The notes below the pieces were generated by a model. The model saw only the letters and a list, made by a program, of their open reading frames with translations. It made no database searches and was not told the DNA's origin. Both the position numbers and the translations under genes were made by a program. Shown here in pieces: positions 43,830 to 55,800 of a stretch of 64,000 nt of DNA. Origin of the DNA: Globodera rostochiensis (Eukaryota; Nematoda; Chromadorea; Rhabditida; Heteroderidae); contig JAEVLN010000022.1 in assembly GCA_018350325.1 (NCBI GenBank), positions 761,105 through 825,104 on the forward strand, given 5' to 3'. Position 1 is the stretch's first letter; each line of letters starts with the position of its first letter.

Positions 43830-45947
43830 ATGTCAATTCCAACCGCAACGAATGGAGGGGACATAACCAGGGCTCGCTTATATTGTAAGGTTTTAGCGTT
43901 ATTTTGTGCCTTTTTAAAGTTTGATGAGGTTTTTTTGGGAATTTTCTTAATAAAACCCCTCATTTTCCAATTTTCCGGAATAATAATTCCGAGTACAAAA
44001 AATGGTTTAGGCCCCTTAGTCAGATTGGCTTAGGCGCGCTTTTATTACTAAAATTATTGCATTAATTCGTTATTTAAATTCTAAGTGTTTTCGCCGCTTT
44101 TCCTTGCAGCAAGAGAAGCGCGATTGAAGGTGTGCAAATTGTTGATCGCCAAAGGCGCTAATGCCAACCAGAAGTCGAATAAGGGCGCAACGCCGTGGTT
44201 GGTAGCGTGCGGGAAAGGCCATTTGGACATCGGTCAGTTCAGCAGCATCAAAATTTTCAGAAAATTATATGTCAAACCAGGGACGTAGCCAACCCCGATA
44301 AAATTTTTTTTAGCGAAAAAAGAAATTTTCTAAAATTCCACTGGACCGACGAAATATGCACAAAGTCTTGGAACTCCCCCCGTCCGTCGGTTTTTCTGAA
44401 ATTTTTAATTACAGTCAAACACTTTGTGAATGAACGCCAGGACATCGAAGTTTCGGATATACACGGTTGCACCGGTTTGATGTACGCATCACGCACAGGG
44501 AAGCTGGACGTTGTGCGCTTTTTGCTGTCGATAGGCGCGAGCGTTGATCAGACCATTAAGCATGGTAAGGGAATTTTAACAGAAAATTCGGTTGGGATTA
44601 CTAATATTTATTGGCACTTCTAAAAAGTCTTTCAGATTTTACGGCGCTTCTCTGGGCGGCAAGTCGTGGTCATTTGGATGTGTGCAGGGAGTTGATGGCC
44701 AACGGCGCTAATACCAACCTTAAGACGCGTGACGGTGGAACACCAGGGCTGATAGCGTGCGCATTTGGCCATTTGGACATTGGTGGGTGTTTTGAAAGTC
44801 AAATTAAACAATATCAAAACATTTGATTTTCACTACAAATTATATATCATTCGACTCCTCCCGTCGAGCTGAGTACGAATACGCCAAAACAAAACATTGT
44901 TGTTGGACTATGAAGTAAGTTATAAGTAAATTTCCCTAAACCATAGTGGGGAGCCCTTGTCTTCAAACTTACTTATGGATTTGTAAATTTTAGAACCCCG
45001 GACTACTTTAAGTCCTTTTTCCTACCATTCAAAAATTTAAACCGATTCAAAAGCCGCTTTAAATTTTCAACAAAATTTTTGCGGATTTACTCAGCGCGAC
45101 GAAAGGAGTCGAATGATCATTTGAAGGCAAATGCAAATGTTTTGATATTCTTTAGTTTTTCCGTTTGAATGATACCGAGATATTTGATTAAACCAGCTAA
45201 CAACAAAATATTGGCAGTTTTGCAGATCCGTATTTCCTTTATTAGTAACCCACCCTCTTTGAAACTCCCTTCTAATTGTAACCCCCTCTAGAGGGGGGTT
45301 TGAAAAATAGTAACCCATGGGTTACTAATAGAGGCAATACGGTAACCTCTTGGAAATGCTTTGAATTGCTTGAACCATAGTACTCTCAATTAAAGCTATT
45401 TATGTTACATTGAGAGGGGCTATAAAACTCCAAACTTTGTATTGTAATGGATGAGTTGGGGGAGCCCTCGGTTAATATATAATATTATTTGACATGAAAT
45501 TAAATTCCATCGCGATCAATTTTTGAATGCAGTCAAACTCTTTGTGGAGGAAACCGGCTGGGACATCGAAGTTTCGGATAACGAAAGTCGCACCGGTTTG
45601 ATGTACGCATCTGGCAAAGGGAAGCTGGACGTTGTCCGCTATTTGCTGTCGAAAGGCGCGAGCATTGATCGTATCGATACCAGTGGTTGTGGGGGTAATC
45701 GGAGCTTGGCAAATTTTTTCTGACAAAACGAAACAAAAAACACGTTCTGATTTACGAAACGAAATGCCCAAAAACTAGTAAAATGAAACCCCAACTTTGG
45801 AGGGACTAATAGACGACGACGGCAACATAATTTCTAACAGAAACATTTTCCATTTTCTTTTAAGGCAAAACGGCACTGGACAAAGCTATTGCAGAGGGAC
45901 ACGTGGAAGTTGTGGGACTTCTGACTAAATCAGCCATCAAAAATTGA
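43830..45947 (+). pseudogene. Ankyrin-repeat gene 4 (short, damaged first exon)
   Basis: Starts MSIPTATNGGDIT but then departs from the family before ADQ and its GT donor, so exon 1 is broken. Downstream exons are well kept: B 44090-44233 (VFSPLFLAAREARLKVCKLL), A 44415-44564 (GCTGLMYASRTGKLDVVRFL), B 44637-44784, A 45532-45680 (SRTGLMYASGKGKLDVVRYL) and the terminal exon 45864-45947 (GKTALDKAIAEGHVEVVGLL). It equals gene 2 but without the 2.1-kb insertion. Whether another promoter or first exon (for example the MIT exon at 43404) drives it is open. Confidence 0.55.
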
Positions 45948-46367
45948 ATTCGGAACGTTGAGAAGAGAGAATGAACGGCATTATTTTTTGGCTTGGAAAT
46001 TGTTGTTTTAGACATAATTGGATACATTGTCGCATTCATATTCCAAGCTCAGACTTTTCGGACTTGGGCATTTCCGTTCTTTTCGATCTTGACCAAGGAA
46101 CTCCTCAATCCTGCGGTATTGATTTTGACCCCAAACCAAATTGGGCAGAATTCTGCTGTTTTTGGGCAACTTGCTTACCAAAGTCAATAAAACTTCAGCA
46201 AATAAAAATTGAGGTTTTAAAACGGTTTTTGTCGGTTGACATTTTTATAAAGCAAAAAATGACTTTACGCGGGCGCGCTAACAAACACCGAAGCCACTTA
46301 ATACCAAAAATGTCAAAGCCAGAAATGTCAAAAAAAACAAATAAATTTTTAGGCGTAGAATCCAAAA
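45948..46367 (+). repeat. Ankyrin-to-calpain linker, copy 2
   Basis: Near-identical to 32722-33142, including the open frame starting MNGIIFWLGNCCFRHN. It joins the calpain exon at the same base. Confidence 0.65.
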
Positions 46368-47054
46368 GGGGAAGCGTCTTTTCTTGCTCAAAAATCCGTG
46401 GACCAATTTGCGGTGGAAGGGCCGCTTCTCCGAGAAGGACGTCACGTCATGGACGCCCGAAATGTGTGCCAAGTTGGACTACAACCCGAAGGATGCCCAA
46501 CAGTTCGATGATGGCATCTTCTGGATTGACTACCCGTCCATTTGTGCCTTCTTCGACGTGTTCTATGTGAATTGGAGTCCTGCCCTCTTTCCATTCCGAC
46601 ACGCACTCCATTCGTCCGTTCATTTTCCATAAATTTGCGAAACATTTGTGCCATTCTCTTTCAGCTCCTGGGATGCGGGCAAAGGGCCGGTCAAGGACCT
46701 GTACACAGTCGGGGAGAATCCGCAGTACTTTCTGGAGTTGAACAATCGACACGGCACGGCGTCTGTGTGGATATTGCTCAGGCCATGTGATTAAATAAAT
46801 TTTTAAAAAAAGATTGGGGAGGGGTTCAAATTGTGGGCTATTTTTGTTGCTGAATGTTGTCACTGTTCGTGTCCCCGGGGATTGTATTTTGATCGGAGTA
46901 TTCCACAGTCACTTTCACAATTTCAGTTGACCCGAAGCCGCTTCTGGAGGGCACTCGTATCAACAGGTGTCCGTCCATCTCTCTCAAAATTGCAACTTTT
47001 TATTGTTCTAGCCCTCATTACCTTTGCCAATTGATCATCCGTGAGCCCGGTGTG
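46368..47054 (+). pseudogene. Calpain-7 fragment 4, with internal deletion
   Basis: Begins at the [19 protein letters not shown] exon and goes on to [20 protein letters not shown]. It is then cut inside WILLS: the sequence jumps to CCATGTGATTAAATAAAT, dropping the DDFANN exon. It ends at CGTGAGCCCGGTGTGC, where TMEM147 intron sequence starts. Catalytic Cys and His exons are absent. Confidence 0.85.
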
Positions 47055-47055
47055 C

Positions 47056-47337
47056 GTATTGATTTGATGCATTTAGTAACGCGAAAATAATTATTTTTTA
47101 AGTTTATCTGATGACACAATTCATCAAAATGGTTATTTTTGTGTATTTTTATTTAATGCCTAAAGGCATTTTCAGTTGACGTTGGCAACTTTTTTCCCAA
47201 TTGTTGAAGGCGAATACAGTTTCAGTTACGTGAGTAATAATTTTGATATTTGTTGGCAAAATGGTCTACAGAGATTTCCCAAAATAATCTTTTAACCAAT
47301 TGTTTAATTAAAAAGGAGTTAATGAAGAGTGCCGTGG
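47056..47337 (+). pseudogene. TMEM147 exons 2-4 fragment
   Basis: Copies 16178-16478: the tiny VYLMTQFIKM exon, LTLATFFPIVEGEYSFSY and the start of exon 4 (ELMKSAV), with their introns nearly unchanged except for small losses before exon 4. It is fused directly to a calpain MIT exon. Confidence 0.9.
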
Positions 47338-47339
47338 TA

Positions 47340-47423
47340 ATGGAAGAACTGAACAAGTTTGCGCTGAGTGCAGTCGAATGCGATCGCCTGGGACAGACTG
47401 ATGAGGCCATTTTTATTATAAGG
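47340..47423 (+). pseudogene. Calpain-7 MIT exon fused in frame to TMEM147 exon 4
   Basis: The joint reads [20 protein letters not shown], so the TMEM147 frame runs straight into the MIT exon. A one-base loss in the T-run (ATTTTTATTATAAG) changes the exon end from FYYK to FIIR. The upstream TMEM147 exons keep their splice sites, so a transcript could form, but exon 1 of TMEM147 is missing here. Confidence 0.8.
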
Positions 47424-47936
47424 TGTTTAGTGTTCCATAATTCTGGGGTTTTTCTACCGGGCACTTCACACATTTCTAACGATTGTGCATTGGGCAATGA
47501 ACAGTTCCGTGTTTCGAAAACGAATCTACACTGATTTGTTGGCGCGTGAGTATCCTAGACTCCTTTTTATTCCAATTGACTCTCCTATTGGATGCCCCAA
47601 TCTCAGAATCAAAACTGCAGTTTTTATTTCCCATCAATTGCTTCCATTGTCACAATTCTGGGTCAACATTTTGCTGGGAGCAAATAAAACATTCAAATTT
47701 ATGATAGAAAAAAGAGATTAATTCCAAAAGTGAATGTCCATCCCCCGTCTTTAGGTCAAAATTTGCCCAAGGTAACGTCCATTCAAATACCTCTCTATAA
47801 AATAATCCCCAACTTTCAGTCTATAAATATGTACATATGTAGATAAGTTCATTCCTCGCGATTTGGCTTCATGTCTTCCATTCGTTAAGACATAATTAAT
47901 TAAACAAATTTTATCAGATTTTTATTAAAAATTAAC
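47424..47936 (+). repeat. MIT-to-ankyrin linker, copy D
   Basis: The most complete linker copy, with all blocks seen at 17349-17831, 28405-28790 and 34345-34740. It ends at the MSI start codon at 47937. Confidence 0.75.
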
Positions 47937-50900
47937 ATGTCAATTCCGACTGAATCAACCAATGGAGGGGACATAACAGCTGATCAGGGTAAGAAAATCG
48001 GTTATTAAAATTTTATTAAATATTTGCCAATGTTACAGAAGGGTTGGGGCCAACTTTGACTAATTCGGACGTTTCCGAAGAATTGCGACTTCTGCGTGCC
48101 AGAATTGCCCAATTAGAGCGCCAACAAACAATGAATTCGCCAACTTCAAGCGACGGCTTTTATTTGGTGTCAAAGGACGAAATTGAGCCGAACAATAATG
48201 ACAAAGAATCCATGGCATATCCGGAGAAGGAACAGGCAACGTTCGAATTGGAAGTGAGTTTTGTTTTTGATCAAGGAAATACCGATTTTACTCTCGCTGT
48301 CTTGACCAATATATATTTTTTTTAATTTATTCTGTAGAACAAAATGGAGGAGTACCACAACAAACAGCAACAGACTATCGACACCGCGTTGCCAGAAAAA
48401 CAAAATGGTAAACTTTTTGAATTTAAAAAAAGTCGATTTTTAGCTTTGAGAGTGAATGGACTTATCAGAATTTTTTCCGAGTCCAAAAATGTTTTCCGCT
48501 CCTTAGTCAGATTGGCAGAGTGCAACCAAAATTAAAAAAAGAGTACGGTAATTTTTTAAAGCCTTTTTGGCATGCGAGAGGTTCGGCGGAAATTTGAATT
48601 TTGATGGAATTTGTTATAATTGCGCAGTTGGCCATGGCATCGATGTTTCGGGCCATGGCATCGATGTTTCGGAGAGTGCTCGGGACAGCGCCGAGTTGCT
48701 GTACGCCTCTATCATAGGGAAGGAAAACGATGTGCGCTTTTTGCTGTCGAAAGGCGCGCGCGTTGATCGGACTACGGACGAAGGTGAGGGAATTTAAACA
48801 GCCGTTTAAAGGGTTATTTAATATGACACTCTTTTAAATTAAAAGTATTTTTAATTTATTATTTAAATTGTAAGGGTTTTCGCCGCTTTTCCTTGCGGCA
48901 GGAGAAGGGCATTTGGAGGTGTGCAAATTGTTGATCGCCAATGGCGCTGATACCAACCAGAAGACAAATAACGGCGGAACGCCATGGTTTGAAGCGTGCG
49001 AGCGGGGCCATTTGGACATTGGTGGGCGTTTTGAATGATACCAAACAAATTGATTAAGCCATTTAACAAAAAAATATCGGCAGTTTTGCAAATAAACCTC
49101 TCGGAAATGCTTATCCCATCGCTATCAATTTTTAATTACAGTCAAATTCTTCGTGGAGAATGGGCAGAACATCGAATTTGCGGGCAGAATCGGCCATACC
49201 ACGCCACTAATGGCATATATCAAAGCGAATGAAAAAAAGCTTCCGTATGGATCAACCATCAAAAAAATTAAACAAAAGTTCGTTTCCAAAATGTTTTTGA
49301 GAGTTGTGTCTAACGGTGCCGTCATCGATGAAATTTTTAAAATTGTTTTGTTTTGTTAAAGAATTTCACACTACATTTTTGAAAACTGTACCAAAATTTA
49401 CAAACTTCTTACCAAAAATATTTTCTTTATGGCTGAATATTTTCCCCAATTCGAAAAGGGAACGAAAAAAGTGGGAATGATGGACAACAACGAAATGATT
49501 CTAACAGAACATTTCTTTTTTAGGCAAAACGGCATGGGACAGGGCTGTTGCAAAGGGACACGTGGAACTTGTGGGACTTCTGACACCGCAGTTGGCCAGC
49601 GCATCGGAGTTTCGGATAGACGCGGTTGCACCGCGTTGATGTGTGCATCCCGCGCGGGGGAGATGAACATTGTCATCTTTTTGCTGTCGAAAGGCGCGCG
49701 CGTTGATCGGATTACGAACGAAGGTGAGGGAATTTAAACAGAAAATGCCGTTTAAAGGATTATTTAATGGCAATCTTTTAAATAAAAAGTATTTTAATTA
49801 GTTACTTTTTAATTTTCAAGGGTTTTCGCCGCTTTTCCTTGCGGCAAGAGAAGGGCATTTGGAGGTGTGCAAATTGTTGATCGCCAATGGCGCTGATACC
49901 AACCAGAAGACGGATGATGGCGAAACGCCGTGGTTGGAAGCGTGCGGGAACAGCCATTTGGACATCGGTGGGCGTTTTGAAATATTGGCAGTTTTACAAA
50001 TAATGCTTGAACCTTAATGATGAATATATATATCTTCTACTCAATTACGGCTTCTAATAGTGCCAATATTTTTTATTTAGGGTACATTGAGAAGAGTCAA
50101 AGTTTGTAATGGATGAGTTGGTTGACACCTCCTCGATTAATTAATTGACATGAAATTAAATTTCGTCGGAATAATTTTCTGAATTTGTAATTGCAGTCAA
50201 ATTGTTCGTGGAAAATGGCCAGGACATTGAAGCTACGGGCAGCATCGGCTGTACCGCAATTCTAGAGGAGAGAAAAGAATTAGCCAGTTTATTTAAACAA
50301 CAGTTCGTTAACAAAATGTTTTTAAGGGTCGGGTCCAAAGGCGCCGTCGTCGGGAAATTTTTAAAATTGTTTTGTTTGTCAAAGAATTCCGCATTAAATT
50401 TAAAAACAACCAAAAATTTAACAAACTTATTTACCAAAAATATCTTTCTTATGGCTGCACATTTTCCTGTTTTTGTAAAAAGGGCATTTTAACGGAAAAC
50501 ATCGAAATTGTTGCGAATAGATACGGTTGCACCGGTTTGATATGTGCATCCCGCGCGGGGAAGCTGGACGTTGTGCGCTTTTTGCTGTCGAAAGGCGCGC
50601 GCGTTGATCGGACAGGGCATAACGGTGAGGGAATTTAAACAGAAAATGTCCGTTTAAGAGTTATTTAGTGACTCTTTTAAATCAAAAGTATTTTTAATTC
50701 GTTTTTCTCTTCATTTTCAGGGTTTTCGTCGCTTCTCTGGGCGGCACATCGTGGTGATTTGGAGGTTTGTAAAGCGTTGGTCGCCAAAGGCGCTGATGCC
50801 AACCAGAAGTCGCATCGCGGCGAATCGCCATGGCTGGCAGCGTGCGAGCAAGGCCATTTGAACATCGGTGGGCGTTTTGAATGATACCGAACAAATTGAT

Positions 50901-51232
50901 TAAGCCATTTAACAAAAAAATATTGGCATTTTCCAAATAAAATTCGTATCGCTTTATCTGAAATTTATAATTGTAGTCGAATTGTTCGTGGATAACGGCC
51001 AGGTGAACAACGTTGTGCGCTTTTTGTTAGCGAAAGGAGCGCGCACTGCTCAGACTGATGCCAATGGTAAGGTGGGAATTGGATTTAGCCCAACTCTGGT
51101 GGCAAAATGGACGACGACGAAATGATTTCTAACAGAACAGTTTCGTTTTAAGGCAAAACGGCACTGGACATAGCTGAGGCAAATCATGACGAAGACGGGA
51201 ACAATGTGGACCCTCTGACAGTATATGAATGA
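47937..51232 (+). CDS. Ankyrin-repeat gene 5 (long form)
   Basis: Close paralog of gene 3. Exons 1-3: MSIPTESTNGGDITADQ, coiled coil (LRLLRARIAQLERQQTM, 48039-48254), NKMEEYHNKQQQTIDTALPE (48338-48404). The first ankyrin exon (48629-48784) carries a 21-bp internal duplication that doubles GHGIDVS. Then come B 48878-49024, degenerate A near 49142, a GKTAWDRAVAKGHVELVGLL unit (49524), A 49591-49724 (RRGCTALMCASRAGEMNIVI), B 49820-49968, degenerate A near 50198, A 50487-50632, B 50722-50868, shortened A 50977-51066, and the terminal exon 51153-51232 ending DPLTVYE. No mariner insert is present here. The same stop-containing A exons as in gene 3 occur. This is the last ankyrin unit; the 3' flank soon meets mobile DNA. 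Confidence 0.65.
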
Positions 51233-51734
51233 GACTCTGAGACAACTCTTTTTTGGGTCTCCTTGACACGTTGATTTGATCCTCGATCATTGTCACTGAA
51301 TGTTTCCTTCCACCCAAAAAAATAATAATTCAAAAAAATTTAAAAAATTTTATATGCAAATTAAAGGCATTTCAGAGAAAATTTTTGAAAATAAGCAGAA
51401 TTTAAAAAATTTCATTTTTTGGTGGCTGAATTTTTAGTCGCGAAAAAGTCAATTTTTAGGGGTGCATTTTTTGAAAATTTTGAAAAAGTCGATCTTTAGG
51501 GGTGTATTTTTCGTTTTTATTGCATTTTTGTTAAGGAATTTTTTTGAAAAATGGCGAAATATGGATAAAAATATGGAATATGGATAAAAATCGCAAAATA
51601 TGGAAAAATATGGAAAATATGGATTATAAAATGAGCTCTAGAAGCTCCAACCAAAGCTAAAAACACTATTTATGGCATTTATACGCTGTTTCGAGTGCGC
51701 AAAAAAAATATGGATTTCCATATAATTTGTGGCC
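51233..51734. other. AT-rich flank with dispersed repeats
   Basis: No gene. It contains a 'TTTAGGGG-TGTATTTTTCG...TTGTTAAGGA' dispersed repeat (about 51485-51555; related at 59820-59880) and irregular ATATGGAAAA/ATATGGATAAAA units at about 51550-51620. Confidence 0.6.
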
Positions 51735-52091
51735 CTAGTCATAAAACCATTAAAGGTTCCCTATCCTTTGGGGCAGTGGATCCTTTGGGCAGTGGATCGA
51801 TTGGGCAGTGATCCTTTGGGCAGTGAAATATAATTTTAAAAAATAATTTTTTGAGTACAACTTGTTTGTAAGTTATAGGGGAAAATTAATTGGGGCGTGC
51901 CAAATGATATGAAACGGCACGCAAATACTCCATTGCTCTATTATCAAATTGCAAACAGTTGCTAGTTAATTGACTGATTAATTAATTTTCGCAAAAAAAG
52001 TCACTGCCCAAAGGATCACTGCCCAATCGATCCACTGCCCAAAGGATCCACTGCCCAAAGGATAGGGAACCTTTAATGGTTTTATGACTAG
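51735..52091. mobile_element. Foldback element with GGGCAGTGGATCC-repeat termini
   Basis: Arms of about 90 bp are near-perfect inverted repeats: outer CTAGTCATAAAACCATTAAA, then two to four CCTTTGGGCAGTGGAT-type units. The centre (about 170 bp) is AT-rich with no coding sequence. It shares its right CTAG with the next element. Confidence 0.9.
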
Positions 52092-52534
52092 GTATTTTTG
52101 AATTTGGCACTATCAATTTATATTTAAAATTTAAAATCCGTGTTGCAATGTCCAGTGTTGAAATTAGTGTTGAAATGTCCAGTGTTGAAATTAGTGTTGA
52201 AATGTACAGTGTTGAAATGTCGGGTCACCAAGTATTTTAGATAGATGAATAAATTTGAAATTAAGCCAATGTTGCATAATTTGGCACAGCACTCAAAATT
52301 CAAATAAATTACCCGACCTGCTCGAACTTGACCATTTGACCGTTTCTGGCGATGTTTGGTTTGGGAGGGACGTGACGCTTAAGGTTTGTTTTGTTTCAGG
52401 TCTAAAAGTCTTTTTTGTCATATTTTAATGAGCATTTTTACAGGGAACACATTTCAACACTGGACATTTCAACAGTAGACATTTCAACACTGATTTTTAA
52501 ATAAATTGATAGTGCCAAATTCAAAAATACCTAG
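52088..52534. mobile_element. Foldback element with CAGTGTTGAAATGTC-repeat termini
   Basis: Outer arms GTATTTTTGAATTTGGCACT and AGTGCCAAATTCAAAAATAC, followed inward by repeated CAGTGTTGAAATGTC words on the left and their complement on the right. CTAG borders both ends (52088-52091, 52531-52534). No coding sequence. A truncated half copy lies at 58572-58637. Confidence 0.88.
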
Positions 52535-52560
52535 TTATAATTAAATAGATATTAACGAGC

Positions 52561-52589
52561 GTTTAGGCGCCGCTTTGCGGCGCCTAAAC
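52561..52589. other. Helitron 3' terminal hairpin
   Basis: A perfect stem, GTTTAGGCGCCGC / GCGGCGCCTAAAC, around a TTT loop, about 26 bp from the CTAG end. Helitrons terminate replication at such a hairpin. Confidence 0.88.
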
Positions 52590-52879
52590 ACTCTTTTGAA
52601 GCTTATAAATAAATTTATTTAATTTTATTACTTACATATCTATATAAATTGAAATGTTAAATCAAGTGTGAATTTAATTTTATTTTTATTGTGATTTAAC
52701 AAATAATAATTTTTCTTTTTTTTATTCCTTAAGATTTTGTGATTTTTAAATAAAGATGTTTTATTTTTTCATTTAAATACATTGTATTTATTTTTTGTTT
52801 TTTTTGTTTTTATTCTCAGTTGAATATTTACCTTTATTATTATACTAAAAATAATAAGATTAAAATTATAAGTAAACTG

Positions 52880-55800
52880 TTACAAAACTTCTTTCCAAAC
52901 AATGTTATCAACCTGTGCATTTTTGTTTTCGTTTGAAAGTTTTACTTTAATTTGTTGCCACGAACCAACACGTGATAATGCCACGTATGTCTGTCCGTGC
53001 GAAAAACTTTGCCTAGACCAATCAATACCAATTTTTTGATATGTAGCTCCTTGACCTTTAATAAAAGTAGCTGCAAAAGCTAAACGTATAGGGAACTGAT
53101 GGCGTTTTAATGGTACGGGAAACTCATTCTCTGTTATTAAAGAAATGCGGTGAATATATACTTCAGAACCTTCTTTGTTACCTCCAAGTATTATGCACCT
53201 CAAAAGATGGTCTTTTAATTCTAAAACTTGCAAAAGTGTTCCATTACAAAGACCATTTTCTATGCTAATGTTGCGCAGAAGCATTACTTTACAATTTGGC
53301 TTCAATTTTAATTTGTGGAGAGGAAAACCAGGAGCATTAAAAGAGTTCATTATTTCAGGTGTGACTGGAAAGTTTTTACTTGTTTCTACTTCATCAATGC
53401 TTAAATACGTTACACACTCACCGGGAAATTTTTCTAATGCCATTATATTATGATAATCAGTTAAATCATTATATGGAGTAATAATCATTCTATTTTTCAA
53501 TTCATTAAAATTTTTGTTTATAAATATATCACCATAAATTTCGTCTATTAAATTTGAATTTTCTTGTAAAATACAATGTAACGGGAGTTCAACAAAATCA
53601 TTATAATTTATACCATTACCAATATCGAGTATTTGCTGGGCAAAAGTCTTATCTTTTGCTCTGTTATTAATGGTTAATTTCATATGTTCAAACTTGTTCC
53701 AAAAAATAGATTTTTTAATGGTTAAATCAATGATCTCACTTCGTATAGCAAATTTTTTCACCGGTAATGTTTGCCTAAAATCGCCAGCTAGTATCATAGT
53801 TTTACCACCAAAATATTCATTACACTTTGTCAATTCTCGTAGTTTTTTATCTATTGCTTCCAATGCAAATTTTGGTGCCATTGGTGCTTCGTCAATCACA
53901 AAAAAATCTGTTTTTAGTATTTCATCAGCAGCTTTAGTGCCTAAAACAACTCCAGAGATCGTTTGTGCAGTAAGATTAAGCGGAAATTTAAATCGGTTAT
54001 GTAATGTACGACCATTTTTTAATAAAGTTGCAGCAATTCCAGAAAAAGCCATATTTGTCATATTTTTCTTATAGCCGCGAACTAAATGATATAAAGCATT
54101 CAAAGTAAATGATTTGCCTGTGCCACCGGGTCCATCAATATAAATTAATTTTTGTTTTGTTAAGCTTAAAGCCACTTTTTCAACTTCATCAAAAATAACT
54201 CGTTGTTCGTTATTCATAAATTTATAAAAATCTTTTGCAATTTTCATTTCTTCATCGTAATCAATATATTCATTTTCATTAAAAGTGTCCATTATTTCTT
54301 GTGGCATTGTTTTATAATTAAACAGAGATTTACCTTCTTGCATTAAATGTGTATTAATTCGTGATAAAGCTAATTTATAAGCCATATTTGGTGAAGCACT
54401 TCGCAAATAATCTTCTGCTAAATTATCTTTAAATTGTTCCCATAAAATTTCTGGATATTTTGGATCACCAAATAACAAAATACTTGCAAATAAACTTCTT
54501 AGTGCTGCAGGAAATCTAAATTGACAGGCTTCATTGATACAATGTCTCCATTCCTCGTCGTTTTTAGTTAATCCACGTGCTAAGCAAGCTTGAGCGAAAG
54601 TATTATATTTGATTCCACCAACAGTTTTTAGATCTTCAAAACTTTTTCCATGAACGTGAAGCAAAATAAAACGGAGATAATATTTTTCGCCTTCTGTTGG
54701 ACTAACCGGATACATTCGACCCAGTGTTTTACTTATTTTTGGATTTTTTCGTTGTTGCCATTTACCTTCCTTAGAATTCCAAGTGCAAAATTTAGGCATA
54801 TTAGTGTATAAATAAGTTGGTGCATAAGGATTTTTTTTGAAAAAATCAAAATAAGCCATTAATTTACTTTTCCTATCCCTTTTTTCTACAATGGTTTCTT
54901 CATCATCATTTTCATCGAAGAAAATCACTTGTTCGCTCTCTAAATGAACAGGTAATCGTTGAACAGAATGTGATTTTTCTTGTAAAGGAAATTTAAAATT
55001 TCTCCAACACGCTTCAACTGGACTCAGATACCGAGCATCAAGATAATTGCTGGCTTCATCATAAACTAATTCTTTTATTTGACTATTTTCATTTGTAACA
55101 CAACGTAAGGTAGCCGCATCATACCCTTTAAATATGTATTTGTAAATATATTTTACTGCTTTGATATCAGCCACTTTCTCCACATTTATATGAGACTTAA
55201 AACGCTTAAGCAAATATCGATTGTATGGCACCACATCTTGATTTGTCATTACCTTTGTTTTACCGCTTTTCCAATATTTTTTAATAACATTTCTACCATT
55301 ATTTGGTCGTTTATAAAATGGATATCCGTTTTCATTTACCTCCGTTTTTTCACGAAATTGTTTCGGGAATTTTTTACCACATTTATTTTTTTTACTACAC
55401 CAACACATTGCATCAGGAAAACCTAATCCGCAAGGTCCATGTATCATAAAGGAAGAAACCAAATCATACAATTCTTTATCTTCAGTTTCATCTGGTATTT
55501 CAGCAGAAATCACTTTGTCTATATCATCAGTATTTTTCATTTTGAAAAATGGATTTAATGTTAACAGCATGTGGAGATGGGGCAGACCTCTTTTTTGAAA
55601 TTCGATTGTGTAGCAAAAACCGGCAACTTCACCAAAAAATTTTTCGTCAATTATTTCTTTTAAAAATTGAACAATTTTTAAACGAAACACTCTGGCAACA
55701 ATGTCTGGTCTATCATGTGTTTGTTGTCCTGGTAATAAACATTTAAGTATGTCTTCGTCTTTAGGGTTACATGTAAAAGTTATAAATAAATCAGGACGTC

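Noticed and set aside
53175..54074. Plus-strand frames inside the Helitron gene
   Set aside because: Antisense shadows of the helicase domain.
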